Both the position numbers and the translations under genes were made by a program. A stretch of DNA of 34,381 nucleotides. Source: Rikenellaceae bacterium. Lineage in GTDB: Bacteria > Bacteroidota > Bacteroidia > Bacteroidales > Rikenellaceae. The notes beneath the pieces are model-generated. The model had not been told where the DNA came from and made no database searches. It worked only from the letters and a program-made list of their open reading frames with translations. This document shows positions 24,110 to 30,641 of this stretch, piece after piece. The DNA is taken from the NCBI GenBank assembly GCA_017935625.1, contig JAGBHC010000032.1, forward strand, positions 1-34,381. The letters run 5' to 3'. How positions within the stretch are numbered: the first letter of the stretch is position 1; each line of letters opens with the position of its first letter.

Positions 24110-24507
24110 CGTATCGTCTCGACTACCAGCGTCTGATATCCCAGGACACGGAGGAGCGGCTGCGGCTCAAACAGCGGACCGAGCACATCGAGGTGTACCG
24201 CGTGGAGCGCACTTTCTACACCACCGAACGGGTGGCCGAAAGCATCGGCAACGCCGGTACGGGAGCCGACGGCAGTCTGCTGGGTACGATTGTTGGACTG
24301 GGTGTAGCCCAACCGCTGGCGGGTAGCGTCGCCGGCGTGGTGAACCACACGCCCAACCGGCAGCCGGAAGAGCCGGCCCCTTCGAAAAGCTCCGACAAAG
24401 AGAACATTTTCAGCCCGTTGAAAAAGCTGAACGAGTTGCGCAATGCCGGCATACTGACCGAGGAGGAGTTTGCCGCGAAAAAAGCGGAACTGTTATCGAA
24501 AATCTAA
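24079..24507 (+). CDS. SHOCT-domain protein, start unclear or 5'-truncated
   Basis: The last 31 residues (SPLKKLNELRNAGILTEEEF... ending AELLSKI) are a clear SHOCT domain. Upstream lies a region YRVERTFYTTERVAESIGNAG and a Gly/Val-rich stretch (GSLLGTIVGLGVAQPLAGSVAGVV) that may insert in or associate with a membrane. No ATG occurs in this frame. An in-frame TGA at 24070-24072 limits it, so the only usual start is the GTG at 24079, lying inside the M16 terminator. Either the gene is a truncated remnant or it starts at an unusual codon further in (for example CTG near 24133). It is followed after 11 bp by two zinc-ribbon genes. SHOCT domains typically occur at the end of membrane or phage-like proteins; a function is not assignable. 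Confidence 0.6.
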   Translation: MPLYPERHLFSYRLDYQRLISQDTEERLRLKQRTEHIEVYRVERTFYTTERVAESIGNAGTGADGSLLGTIVGLGVAQPLAGSVAGVVNHTPNRQPEEPAPSKSSDKENIFSPLKKLNELRNAGILTEEEFAAKKAELLSKI

Positions 24508-24518
24508 AACGACCGTGC

Positions 24519-24878
24519 ATGATTTGCCCGAATTGTGAAAAACAGACCGATGAATACATCGACAAGTGCCCGCATTGCGGCTGCAACTTTCCCCATCCCT
24601 CGCCGGAACCCGAGGCCCGGCCCCGGAAAGACCGGCCCGCTCCGACCGTAAGATGTCCGCACTGCGGGAAAGAGCTGAGGAGGCAGGCCGCATTCTGCAA
24701 GTGGTGCGGCACCTCCCTCTCCGCCCCGCAGCCCGAAGCCGGCCGCTCCGCCGCCCCCGACACCGCTCCGGCCCCGCAAGCCGCCCCGGACCCGACATCC
24801 GCCGACTGCCCCCGCTGCGGAAAACCGGTCAATGTCCAGGCCGCATTCTGCAAATGGTGCGGCCGCAAACTGCGATAG
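24519..24878 (+). CDS. Triple zinc-ribbon protein
   Basis: A 120-residue protein made almost entirely of three four-cysteine zinc ribbons: CPNC...CPHC (residues 3-21), CPHC...CKWC (about 46-65) and CPRC...CKWC (about 99-117), separated by Pro/Ala-rich linkers. The second and third ribbons share the AAFCKWCG ending, indicating internal duplication. No enzyme domain or membrane segment is present, so it is likely a cytoplasmic adaptor or structural protein. It lies 11 bp after the SHOCT gene and 29 bp before a third gene that begins with the same type of ribbon, forming a small accessory operon of unknown function. Confidence 0.82.
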   Translation: MICPNCEKQTDEYIDKCPHCGCNFPHPSPEPEARPRKDRPAPTVRCPHCGKELRRQAAFCKWCGTSLSAPQPEAGRSAAPDTAPAPQAAPDPTSADCPRCGKPVNVQAAFCKWCGRKLR

Positions 24879-24907
24879 AGACCCTTTAAAAAGAAAAGAT
24901 ACGTGCC

Positions 24908-25912
24908 ATGAAATGTCCGAAATGCAATCGTTCCATCGACCCCGATTCGCTTTTCTGCGAACATTGCGGTTTCAGAATAGAACAGCGGCCGACAGCCGGT
25001 GCGGGCGGAACGCCCCCTCCTGAAAACCGGTTCGAGCCCAAGTGGATAATCTTCGCCCTGCTGCCGCTTCTGGTCATCGGAGCGGTGCTCGTCATCTGGT
25101 TCGCCGGCACACGACGCCCCTCTGCCGAGATGCCCCCAGGAGAACTCGCCGGAGAGTTTGTCGGAGAGCCCGCAGGAGAGCCTGCCGGAGAGCCGGCGGG
25201 TTCCGACCTGCCGGAGGTCCTGCCGGCCGCGGCCGCCGAGGAGAGCGCCGTACAGCCGCAAGCCGCTGCGGGCCGTGCTGAAAAGGCCCCGCAGGCCGCC
25301 CCGGTAAAGAGCGTGGCGGCGACACCTCGGGCCATCCCCTCGAAATCCGCCGAAACCCCGGAGGAGTACGAGCCGGCCCGCCCGCAGCCCACGGTGACGC
25401 AGCCCGCACCCCCTTCGCCCCCCAATCCTGTCTTCGAACGCGAGAAGCAGAGCGCCGGGGCCATCTACTGCAACGGCATCAATCCCGACAACCACGACAC
25501 GGAGCAATACTTCTTGAGCAACATCGGCTCCATGAACCGCGACCACTTCGTGCTGAACTTCGCCTTTCTGACGGGGGAGGCCCTCTCGCAGCCGGTGATG
25601 ACGCTCTCCGACAGCCACCGCGTGCTGGCACTGCGGCTGCAGGCGGACGGCACGATGGAAATCACCACCGACAACGGAGCACACGTCTATCCGCTGCGGC
25701 ACCGATACGCCGTCAATACCTGGTACCCCATCGAACTCTCCTATTGCAGAGGCTCGCTGCGGGTGGGCATCGGTTCGGACTACGAGATGCTCGACATCGT
25801 GATGAACTCCGCACAGCTGGGTGACAACCGCCTCTCGACCGTAGACCGCGGCACGGGAAAGGCCTTCAGGGGACTGGTGCGCAACATCGGCGTCATCCGC
25901 GACAACGACTAA
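24908..25912 (+). CDS. Zinc-ribbon membrane protein with LamG-like C-terminal domain
   Basis: A 334-residue protein. An N-terminal zinc ribbon (CPKC...CEHCGFR, residues 3-21) is followed by a basic/Pro stretch and a transmembrane helix (WIIFALLPLLVIGAVLVIW, residues about 40-58), so the ribbon is cytoplasmic and the rest outside. A low-complexity Pro/Ala/Glu region with five GEPA-type 4-residue repeats (78-97) leads to a C-terminal beta-rich domain (about 178-334) with FVLNFAFLTGE, HRVLALRLQADGTMEITTDN, WYPIELSYCRGSLRVGIGSD and FRGLVRNIGV, resembling a laminin-G/concanavalin-type sandwich. Its stop codon overlaps that of the convergent HD-domain gene by 4 bp. The operon context with SHOCT and triple-ribbon genes suggests a membrane sensor or adaptor; this is inference. 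Confidence 0.75.
   Translation: MKCPKCNRSIDPDSLFCEHCGFRIEQRPTAGAGGTPPPENRFEPKWIIFALLPLLVIGAVLVIWFAGTRRPSAEMPPGELAGEFVGEPAGEPAGEPAGSDLPEVLPAAAAEESAVQPQAAAGRAEKAPQAAPVKSVAATPRAIPSKSAETPEEYEPARPQPTVTQPAPPSPPNPVFEREKQSAGAIYCNGINPDNHDTEQYFLSNIGSMNRDHFVLNFAFLTGEALSQPVMTLSDSHRVLALRLQADGTMEITTDNGAHVYPLRHRYAVNTWYPIELSYCRGSLRVGIGSDYEMLDIVMNSAQLGDNRLSTVDRGTGKAFRGLVRNIGVIRDND
25139..25198 (+). repeat. Five 12-bp coding repeats (GELA/GEFV/GEPA units)
   Basis: Five in-frame 12-bp units GGAGAG..., each encoding a G-E-x-x tetrapeptide, lie in the stalk region of the zinc-ribbon membrane protein. Unit number could vary between strains. Confidence 0.8.
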
Positions 25913-26550
25913 CCGCGGCACCCGTCGAAAAGCTCTTCGAACGCCGCACGCAGACGGCCGGAATCGGCGATGATGCCGCGCAGAACGGCCAGCCGCGCAG
26001 CGTTGCCCGAGCCGGGAATCCACAGACGCAGGTAGCCCCCCTCGGCATACTTCTCCCGCAGATGCTGCCGGAAGCGGGCATAGTGCTCCTCGCGGCTCAG
26101 CTGCGGATAGTGCTCCAGCCCGTACTGCACCGTGCGCAGAAGCGTCACCCGGGGGTCTATCACCCGGTCGGCCTCGGCCACAATCATTCCGTAAATCGAC
26201 CGCGGAGGTCTGTCGGCGGAGGCCCGGTGGTCTTCGACCGCCTCGCGCATGCAGACAATCTGCGGCCCGGTGAACCAGCGGCGCAACTCCGCATCGGCGG
26301 CCACGATTTCGCCCGACACCAGGTGGTGCCGTTCGCGCCCCGCCGCCAGTCCCGTGTCGTGATAGGCCGCCACCGTGTAGACCATGTCCGTATCGACGTC
26401 GTAACCGGTTGCCAGGGCGAGGCTCTCTTCGATGACCGTCCGCACGTGGTCGATGCGGTGGGCCGCATCGAAAGAGGCGTAGCGCGGCAAGACGGCCCGC
26501 TCGACGTAGGCTCTCAGCTCCCCGGTCACTCTGTCCGCCGGCCCGCTCAT
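25909..26550 (-). CDS. HD-domain phosphohydrolase-like protein
   Basis: A 213-residue protein. The HD motif set is visible as AHRIDHVRTV (residues about 30-39), AAYHDTGL near 60-68 and a downstream EADRVIDPRVTLLRTVQYGLEHYP, consistent with metal-dependent HD phosphohydrolases of the uncharacterised small type. ATG at 26550 overlaps the stop of the preceding CAT-like gene in an ATGA arrangement, so the two are translationally coupled. Its stop overlaps the stop of the convergent zinc-ribbon membrane protein (25909-25912). The substrate (nucleotide or other phosphoester) is unknown. Confidence 0.83.
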   Translation of the reverse strand: MSGPADRVTGELRAYVERAVLPRYASFDAAHRIDHVRTVIEESLALATGYDVDTDMVYTVAAYHDTGLAAGRERHHLVSGEIVAADAELRRWFTGPQIVCMREAVEDHRASADRPPRSIYGMIVAEADRVIDPRVTLLRTVQYGLEHYPQLSREEHYARFRQHLREKYAEGGYLRLWIPGSGNAARLAVLRGIIADSGRLRAAFEELFDGCRG

Positions 26551-27197
26551 CGTCCGCCTCCCCTCTCCGCCGCTTCGCCGAGCGCATCCATCCGCTGCTG
26601 AAGCCGGTTCGCGAACCGGCCGATGTGCACCCCGTCGATGAGCCGGTGATTGACCTCGAGGGTCATGTTCAGCGACAGGCGCCCCTCGCGCTCGACGAAG
26701 CGCCCCCACGAGATGCGCGGAATGGAGTCGTCGGGGTCGTCGTCCCGCTCGTTGCTCACGGCCGTCACCTCCATCCACGGCAGACACGACACGTAGACCA
26801 GCTCGTCGGCCGGGAAATCTATGGCATTGATGAAATCGGTCTGCCGCCCGGACAGCTCGCGGGCCCGGCGGCAGAAATCCGCCACCTCGTCGCCCAGCCG
26901 GCAGGAAGTTATCCGGAACAGGTCGCCCTCGCCGAGGGTCGTAAAGCTGGGATGGGCCCGGTCGATGAGCCACACCTCCCCGTTGCGGATGCGGTAGCGG
27001 AAATTCTCGATGCCGTTCATCGTCTCGACCGCCAGGTAGACGAGCGCGAAATAGAAAGGCTCTCCGTGCGCCCTGCACCAGGCGCGGAGCGGCGTCACAT
27101 CCACGGGGAAAGCCACATGGTAGAACGGGAAGGCCAGCCTCGAAGCCAGCTCGTACTGGGCTCTGCGCGGCCAGGTCTCGATATCGATTTTTCTCAT
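26547..27197 (-). CDS. Chloramphenicol acetyltransferase-like (CAT/BAHD-type fold) acyltransferase
   Basis: A 216-residue protein of typical CAT trimer-subunit length. The N-terminal RKIDIETWPRRAQYELASRLAFPFYHVAF matches the start of CAT proteins, ENFRYRIRNGEVWLIDR and DFINAIDFPADELVYVSCLPWMEVTA correspond to the substrate-binding core, and NHRLIDGVHIGRF near 183-195 corresponds to the CAT active-site HHxxxDG, keeping the catalytic His (H184) and the structural Asp-Gly (D188, G189) but with Asn for the first His. Chromosomal proteins of this type frequently do not confer chloramphenicol resistance, so the acceptor is unknown. It is the first gene of a leftward pair with an HD protein. Confidence 0.87.
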   Translation of the reverse strand: MRKIDIETWPRRAQYELASRLAFPFYHVAFPVDVTPLRAWCRAHGEPFYFALVYLAVETMNGIENFRYRIRNGEVWLIDRAHPSFTTLGEGDLFRITSCRLGDEVADFCRRARELSGRQTDFINAIDFPADELVYVSCLPWMEVTAVSNERDDDPDDSIPRISWGRFVEREGRLSLNMTLEVNHRLIDGVHIGRFANRLQQRMDALGEAAERGGGR

Positions 27198-27257
27198 GAT
27201 TGTTCGTTTCTGTCGGTTCCGATGGCGGTAAAGGTAACGTTTTTTGTTTTATTTTGC

Positions 27258-27265
27258 TAATTTTG
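27258..27265 (+). promoter_or_regulatory. Possible -7 element for the DUF4139 gene
   Basis: TAATTTTG matches TAnnTTTG, 29 bp before the ATG at 27295. A -33 element at canonical distance is weak (only T-rich sequence). Confidence 0.5.
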
Positions 27266-27294
27266 TCGTTACCAACCCATAAGAGAGTACGACC

Positions 27295-29169
27295 ATGAAA
27301 CGATTGACAGTTCTGCTGTTGCTGCTCGCGACGGTCGCCGCCGCGGCGGCCGCTCCCCGCAAAGTAACCGCCCGGGCCGAAAAGGTCACGCTGTTTCTCG
27401 ACGGCGCACAGGTGACGCGCACCCGGCAGCTCGACCTGCCGGCCGGCCAGACCACGGTGATATTCACCGGTCTGTCGCCCTGGCTCGACGAGAAGAGCCT
27501 GCAAGTGGCGGCCCGGGGCGAATTCACCGTCACGGCCGTGGAGCGCCGCTTCGACTACTCCGACAGCCTGGCCCGGAACGAACGCCTCGCCCGAATCGAA
27601 ACCGAACGGAAGGAGCTCGCCCGCCGGAGAGCCGAAACGGAATCGGCCCGCGAGGTGGCGGCCGCCGAAGCCGAAATGCTGAAAACCAACTGTTCGGTGG
27701 CCCATCGCACCGAGGTCACCCCGCTGGCGGCGATTCGCGAACTGACCGACTACTACACCTCGCGTCTGAACGCCCTGAAGGCCCGTTCGCGCGAGCTGGA
27801 CGAACAGACGCAGGCACTCGACGAGCAGCAGGCACGGCTCGACCGGACGCTGCGGGAACTCCTCGGCGGACAAAAACGACAGCCGGTCAGCGAGGTGGTC
27901 GTGCAGGTAGAGGCCCCCGCCGCCTGCCGGGCCTCGTTCCGCCTGACCTACTATACGGGCGGTGCCGGCTGGTATCCCACCTACGACGTGCGTTCCGCGG
28001 GGCTGAACGCCCCCGTCGGCATCGCATACCGCGCCAATGTCTACCAGAACACCCGCGAGGAGTGGTCCGAGGTGGAGCTCACCCTCTCCTCGTCGAACCC
28101 CTCGACGGGCAGCGTCACCCCGCAGCTGCGGCCCTACCGGCTCGATTACGGACTTTCAGCCCCGCGCTACGACTCCCGCATCGACGGCAGCGAAGTGAGC
28201 GGCACGGTGGTCGATACCCGGGGCGAACCCGTCATCGGCGCTTCGGTGACGGTTCCCGGTTCGACCGTGGGGACCGCCACCGACATCGACGGCCGGTTCG
28301 CAATCACGCTGCCCGACGGAGCCGACCGCCTGCACTTCGCCTTCGTCGGCATGCAGCCCCAGACCCGCTACGTCACACCCGGCTCGTCGATACGGGTCCG
28401 GCTGGAGGAGAATGCCCAGCTGCTGGAGGAGGTGGTGGTCACAGCCTATGCCAAGAGGGCCTCCCGCCCGCTCATGGCCAGTGCGACAGCCGCCCCCGAA
28501 GCCGAAGCCTACGACACGGAGGCCGACACGAGCATGGCCCGCGACGTGGAGCACAAACAGACCCCCATGGGATATGAATTCGAGATACGCCGTCCCTACA
28601 CGATTCCCGCCGACGGCAAATCCGTGACCGTGGAAATCGGCCGCTACGAGCTGCCCGCCGTCTACCTCTACCGATGCGCTCCGCGTGCGGACCGCGACGC
28701 CTTTCTCTCGGCCTCGGTGACCGGCTGGGAGGCGCTCAACCTGCTCGAAGGCGAAGCGAGCGTCTATTTCGAAAACACGTTCGTGGGCAAAAGCATCCTT
28801 TCGCCCGCCATCCAGCGCGACACGCTCGACTTCACGCTGGGGCGCGACCGCGGCATCGTCGTCTCCCGCACCCGCGAGAACTACTACAAGTCGCTGCGCA
28901 CGATAGGCTCCTCGCAGACCCAGGAGGTCGCCTGGCGCATCTCGGTGCGCAACACCCGCAGCGAAAGCGTCTCGCTCGAACTCTCCGACCAGATTCCCGT
29001 ATCGTCCAACGACGCCATCACGGTCACCGTCGAGGAGCTGAGCGGCGGCCGGACCGACAGCGGCGGCATCGTCACCTGGCAGCTGACGCTCGCACCCGGC
29101 CAGCAACGCGACCTGCTGCTGCGCTACAAGGTGAAATACCCGAAGAACCGGACCCTCGTCATCGAGTGA
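27295..29169 (+). CDS. DUF4139/MuiA-family protein with inserted SusC-type CarboxypepD_reg domain
   Basis: A 624-residue exported protein with signal peptide (MKRLTVLLLLLATVAAAAAA). Residues about 25-120 are the DUF4140 N-terminal domain (VTLFLDGAQVTRTRQLDLPAGQTTV), followed by a coiled coil (about 100-205, Glu/Arg/Ala-rich). DUF4139 starts near 210 (VEAPAACRASFRLTYYTGGAGWYPTYDVRS) and resumes at about 420 (YEFEIRRPYTIPADGKSVTVEIGRYELPAVYLYRCAPRAD) to the end. Between them, residues about 299-385, sits a complete carboxypeptidase-regulatory-like domain (SGTVVDTRGEPVIGASVTV to VRLEENAQLLEEVVVTAY), the module and LEEVVVTAY motif otherwise found at the N-terminus of SusC-type TonB receptors. The role of the family is not established; the old MuiA (mucoidy inhibitor) name is not a functional claim. 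Location is periplasmic or outer-membrane associated. Confidence 0.85.
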   Translation: MKRLTVLLLLLATVAAAAAAPRKVTARAEKVTLFLDGAQVTRTRQLDLPAGQTTVIFTGLSPWLDEKSLQVAARGEFTVTAVERRFDYSDSLARNERLARIETERKELARRRAETESAREVAAAEAEMLKTNCSVAHRTEVTPLAAIRELTDYYTSRLNALKARSRELDEQTQALDEQQARLDRTLRELLGGQKRQPVSEVVVQVEAPAACRASFRLTYYTGGAGWYPTYDVRSAGLNAPVGIAYRANVYQNTREEWSEVELTLSSSNPSTGSVTPQLRPYRLDYGLSAPRYDSRIDGSEVSGTVVDTRGEPVIGASVTVPGSTVGTATDIDGRFAITLPDGADRLHFAFVGMQPQTRYVTPGSSIRVRLEENAQLLEEVVVTAYAKRASRPLMASATAAPEAEAYDTEADTSMARDVEHKQTPMGYEFEIRRPYTIPADGKSVTVEIGRYELPAVYLYRCAPRADRDAFLSASVTGWEALNLLEGEASVYFENTFVGKSILSPAIQRDTLDFTLGRDRGIVVSRTRENYYKSLRTIGSSQTQEVAWRISVRNTRSESVSLELSDQIPVSSNDAITVTVEELSGGRTDSGGIVTWQLTLAPGQQRDLLLRYKVKYPKNRTLVIE

Positions 29170-29241
29170 CGCCGCAGCCCGCCCGACCCTCCGACGTCAC
29201 CACGGGAAGGGCCCCGGGCCCTTTCCGAAACCGCGACACGC

Positions 29242-29274
29242 AAGGGGCTGTCCGCAATCTGCGGACAGCCCCTT
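29242..29274 (+). terminator. Bidirectional terminator between the DUF4139 and hydrolase genes
   Basis: AAGGGGCTGTCCGCA (29242-29256) pairs perfectly with TGCGGACAGCCCCTT (29260-29274), a 15-bp stem with a 3-nt loop. Only a short T run follows. It serves the rightward gene and perhaps the convergent one. Confidence 0.75.
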
Positions 29275-29444
29275 CATCCGTACGGCGATTCGCTCTTCGC
29301 CCCCGGCGCACGGCTTCCGGCAGGGCAAGGCCGCAGACCTCCCGCCCGTCCCTCTGTTCGGAAAAAAGAGACCTGCGGAGCCATATATGCGGTTCCCGAA
29401 GACGCCCCCGAGAGCCCGGAGCAGCGGACCGGTCGAACGCATCG

Positions 29445-30365
29445 TCAGCGGGACGGCAGATTCCGGGAAAGGAAAGCCGAAACCCGGTCGATGAAACGGT
29501 CGAAATCGAGCAGCATGGGGTCCTCCATTCCGCCGTGCGCCGCCCCCTCGACCACCATCAGCTCACGGGGCGTCCGCTCCGGCAGCAGCTCCAATATCCG
29601 ACGGCTCATCCACAGCGGAGTACGCAGGTCGCGGTCGCCGTTTATCAGAAAGACCGCCTTGCGGAAACGGGGCGCGATGTGCACCGGCATGCGCTCCGCC
29701 GGAAAGTCGGGCGGAACAATCAACTGCTCGCGGCTCTTGCCCCGCACCTGCATCACCAGCGGAACGAAGTCCCCGAAATCGGTGGCCAGACTGCGGCCGA
29801 CGAATGCCCGCACATGCCGGTTGGCGTGGGCCGTCATCATCGACAGGTAAGCCCCCGTACTCCATCCCATCACGGCTATCGCCCGCCGCCGCACCTCGGG
29901 CTGGCGGGCGACGGCATCCACCACGGCGCGGTAATCGTGCAACATCCCGGTGCAGCACAGCCAGTCGGGATTCATCTCGAAAGGAGCGCTCTCTCCGAAT
30001 CCCCGCCAGTCGAAGGTCGCCACATTGAAGCCCCGGGCCGTAAGCGCCCGGGCCAAATGCAGCTGGAAATAGGACATGTTGCCCGCATCGCCGTTGCAGA
30101 TGACCACGGTCGAATGCCGTCCGCCGTCCGCGGCATAGGCTCTCCGCGCCCCGCCGAGCGCCGAAAACTCGGCGTCGGAAAGAGGCTGCTGGGCCGGGAA
30201 AAACCAGACGGCCAGACGCATCCCGTCGTCGGTCACCACCTCCAGCTCCCGATACATCAGTCCCAATGCCTCAGGCCGGCGAATGTAGGTCCGGTCGGGG
30301 CGTATGGCAAAAGCCCCGCAGACGACCGCCGAAAAGACGGCGGCGCACAACAGTCGTTTCATCAT
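29445..30365 (-). CDS. Exported alpha/beta hydrolase
   Basis: A 306-residue protein (start ATG at 30365 or the adjacent ATG at 30362; the longer frame adds only non-signal sequence) with signal peptide MKRLLCAAVFSAVVCGAFA. The alpha/beta-hydrolase fold shows VVICNGDAGNMSYFQLHLARAL (oxyanion-side loop), FDWRGFGES, nucleophile elbow GWSTGAY (S168 counted from the second Met), NGDRDLRTP (D243 or D245) and GAAHGG (H276), giving a full Ser-Asp-His triad. The architecture resembles dienelactone/serine peptidase-type esterases with lid region (WLCCTGMLHDYRAVVDA). Substrate unknown. It converges on the DUF4139 gene and diverges from the thiamine operon. Confidence 0.85.
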   Translation of the reverse strand: MMKRLLCAAVFSAVVCGAFAIRPDRTYIRRPEALGLMYRELEVVTDDGMRLAVWFFPAQQPLSDAEFSALGGARRAYAADGGRHSTVVICNGDAGNMSYFQLHLARALTARGFNVATFDWRGFGESAPFEMNPDWLCCTGMLHDYRAVVDAVARQPEVRRRAIAVMGWSTGAYLSMMTAHANRHVRAFVGRSLATDFGDFVPLVMQVRGKSREQLIVPPDFPAERMPVHIAPRFRKAVFLINGDRDLRTPLWMSRRILELLPERTPRELMVVEGAAHGGMEDPMLLDFDRFIDRVSAFLSRNLPSR

Positions 30366-30473
30366 CTCTTTTTGTATGAAGTTTACCACCCAACGCACCT
30401 CTGTCTGAGTTTATTGCCCACGGCGAAGAGATTCCCCCCGGAAGGGAAGGAGACGTTTTTTCGGCCGAAACGG

Positions 30474-30504
30474 TTTGCAATGATGGAAAAATCGGTTACC
30501 TTTG
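30474..30504 (+). promoter_or_regulatory. Promoter of the thiamine operon
   Basis: TTTG (30474-30477), 19 bp, then TACCTTTG (30497-30504): an excellent Bacteroidetes promoter immediately upstream of the TPP riboswitch. Confidence 0.85.
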
Positions 30505-30520
30505 CCGCATAACTTTTTTT

Positions 30521-30615
30521 AAAGGGGTGCCTTGAATATGACGGGCTGAGATTATACCCAGTGAACCTGATGCGGGTAATGCCGACGTAGGGAGCAATAG
30601 AAAAGAATCCCCTTT
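30521..30615 (+). promoter_or_regulatory. TPP (thiamine pyrophosphate) riboswitch, THI element
   Basis: The THI-box sequence is fully recognisable: GGGGTGCC, GGGCTGAGATTATACCC, GAACCTGAT, GGGTAATGCCGACGTAGGGA. The P1 stem can be drawn from AAAGGGG (30521-30527) with CCCCTTT (30609-30615). A competing hairpin AGAAAAG/CTTTTCT (30599-30605 with 30612-30618) just after the aptamer shares the P1 3' strand and could be the expression platform. It controls the receptor-transporter-kinase operon in response to thiamine pyrophosphate. Confidence 0.95.
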
Positions 30616-30641
30616 TCTGTTCTTTAAACAAATTAAATAGT

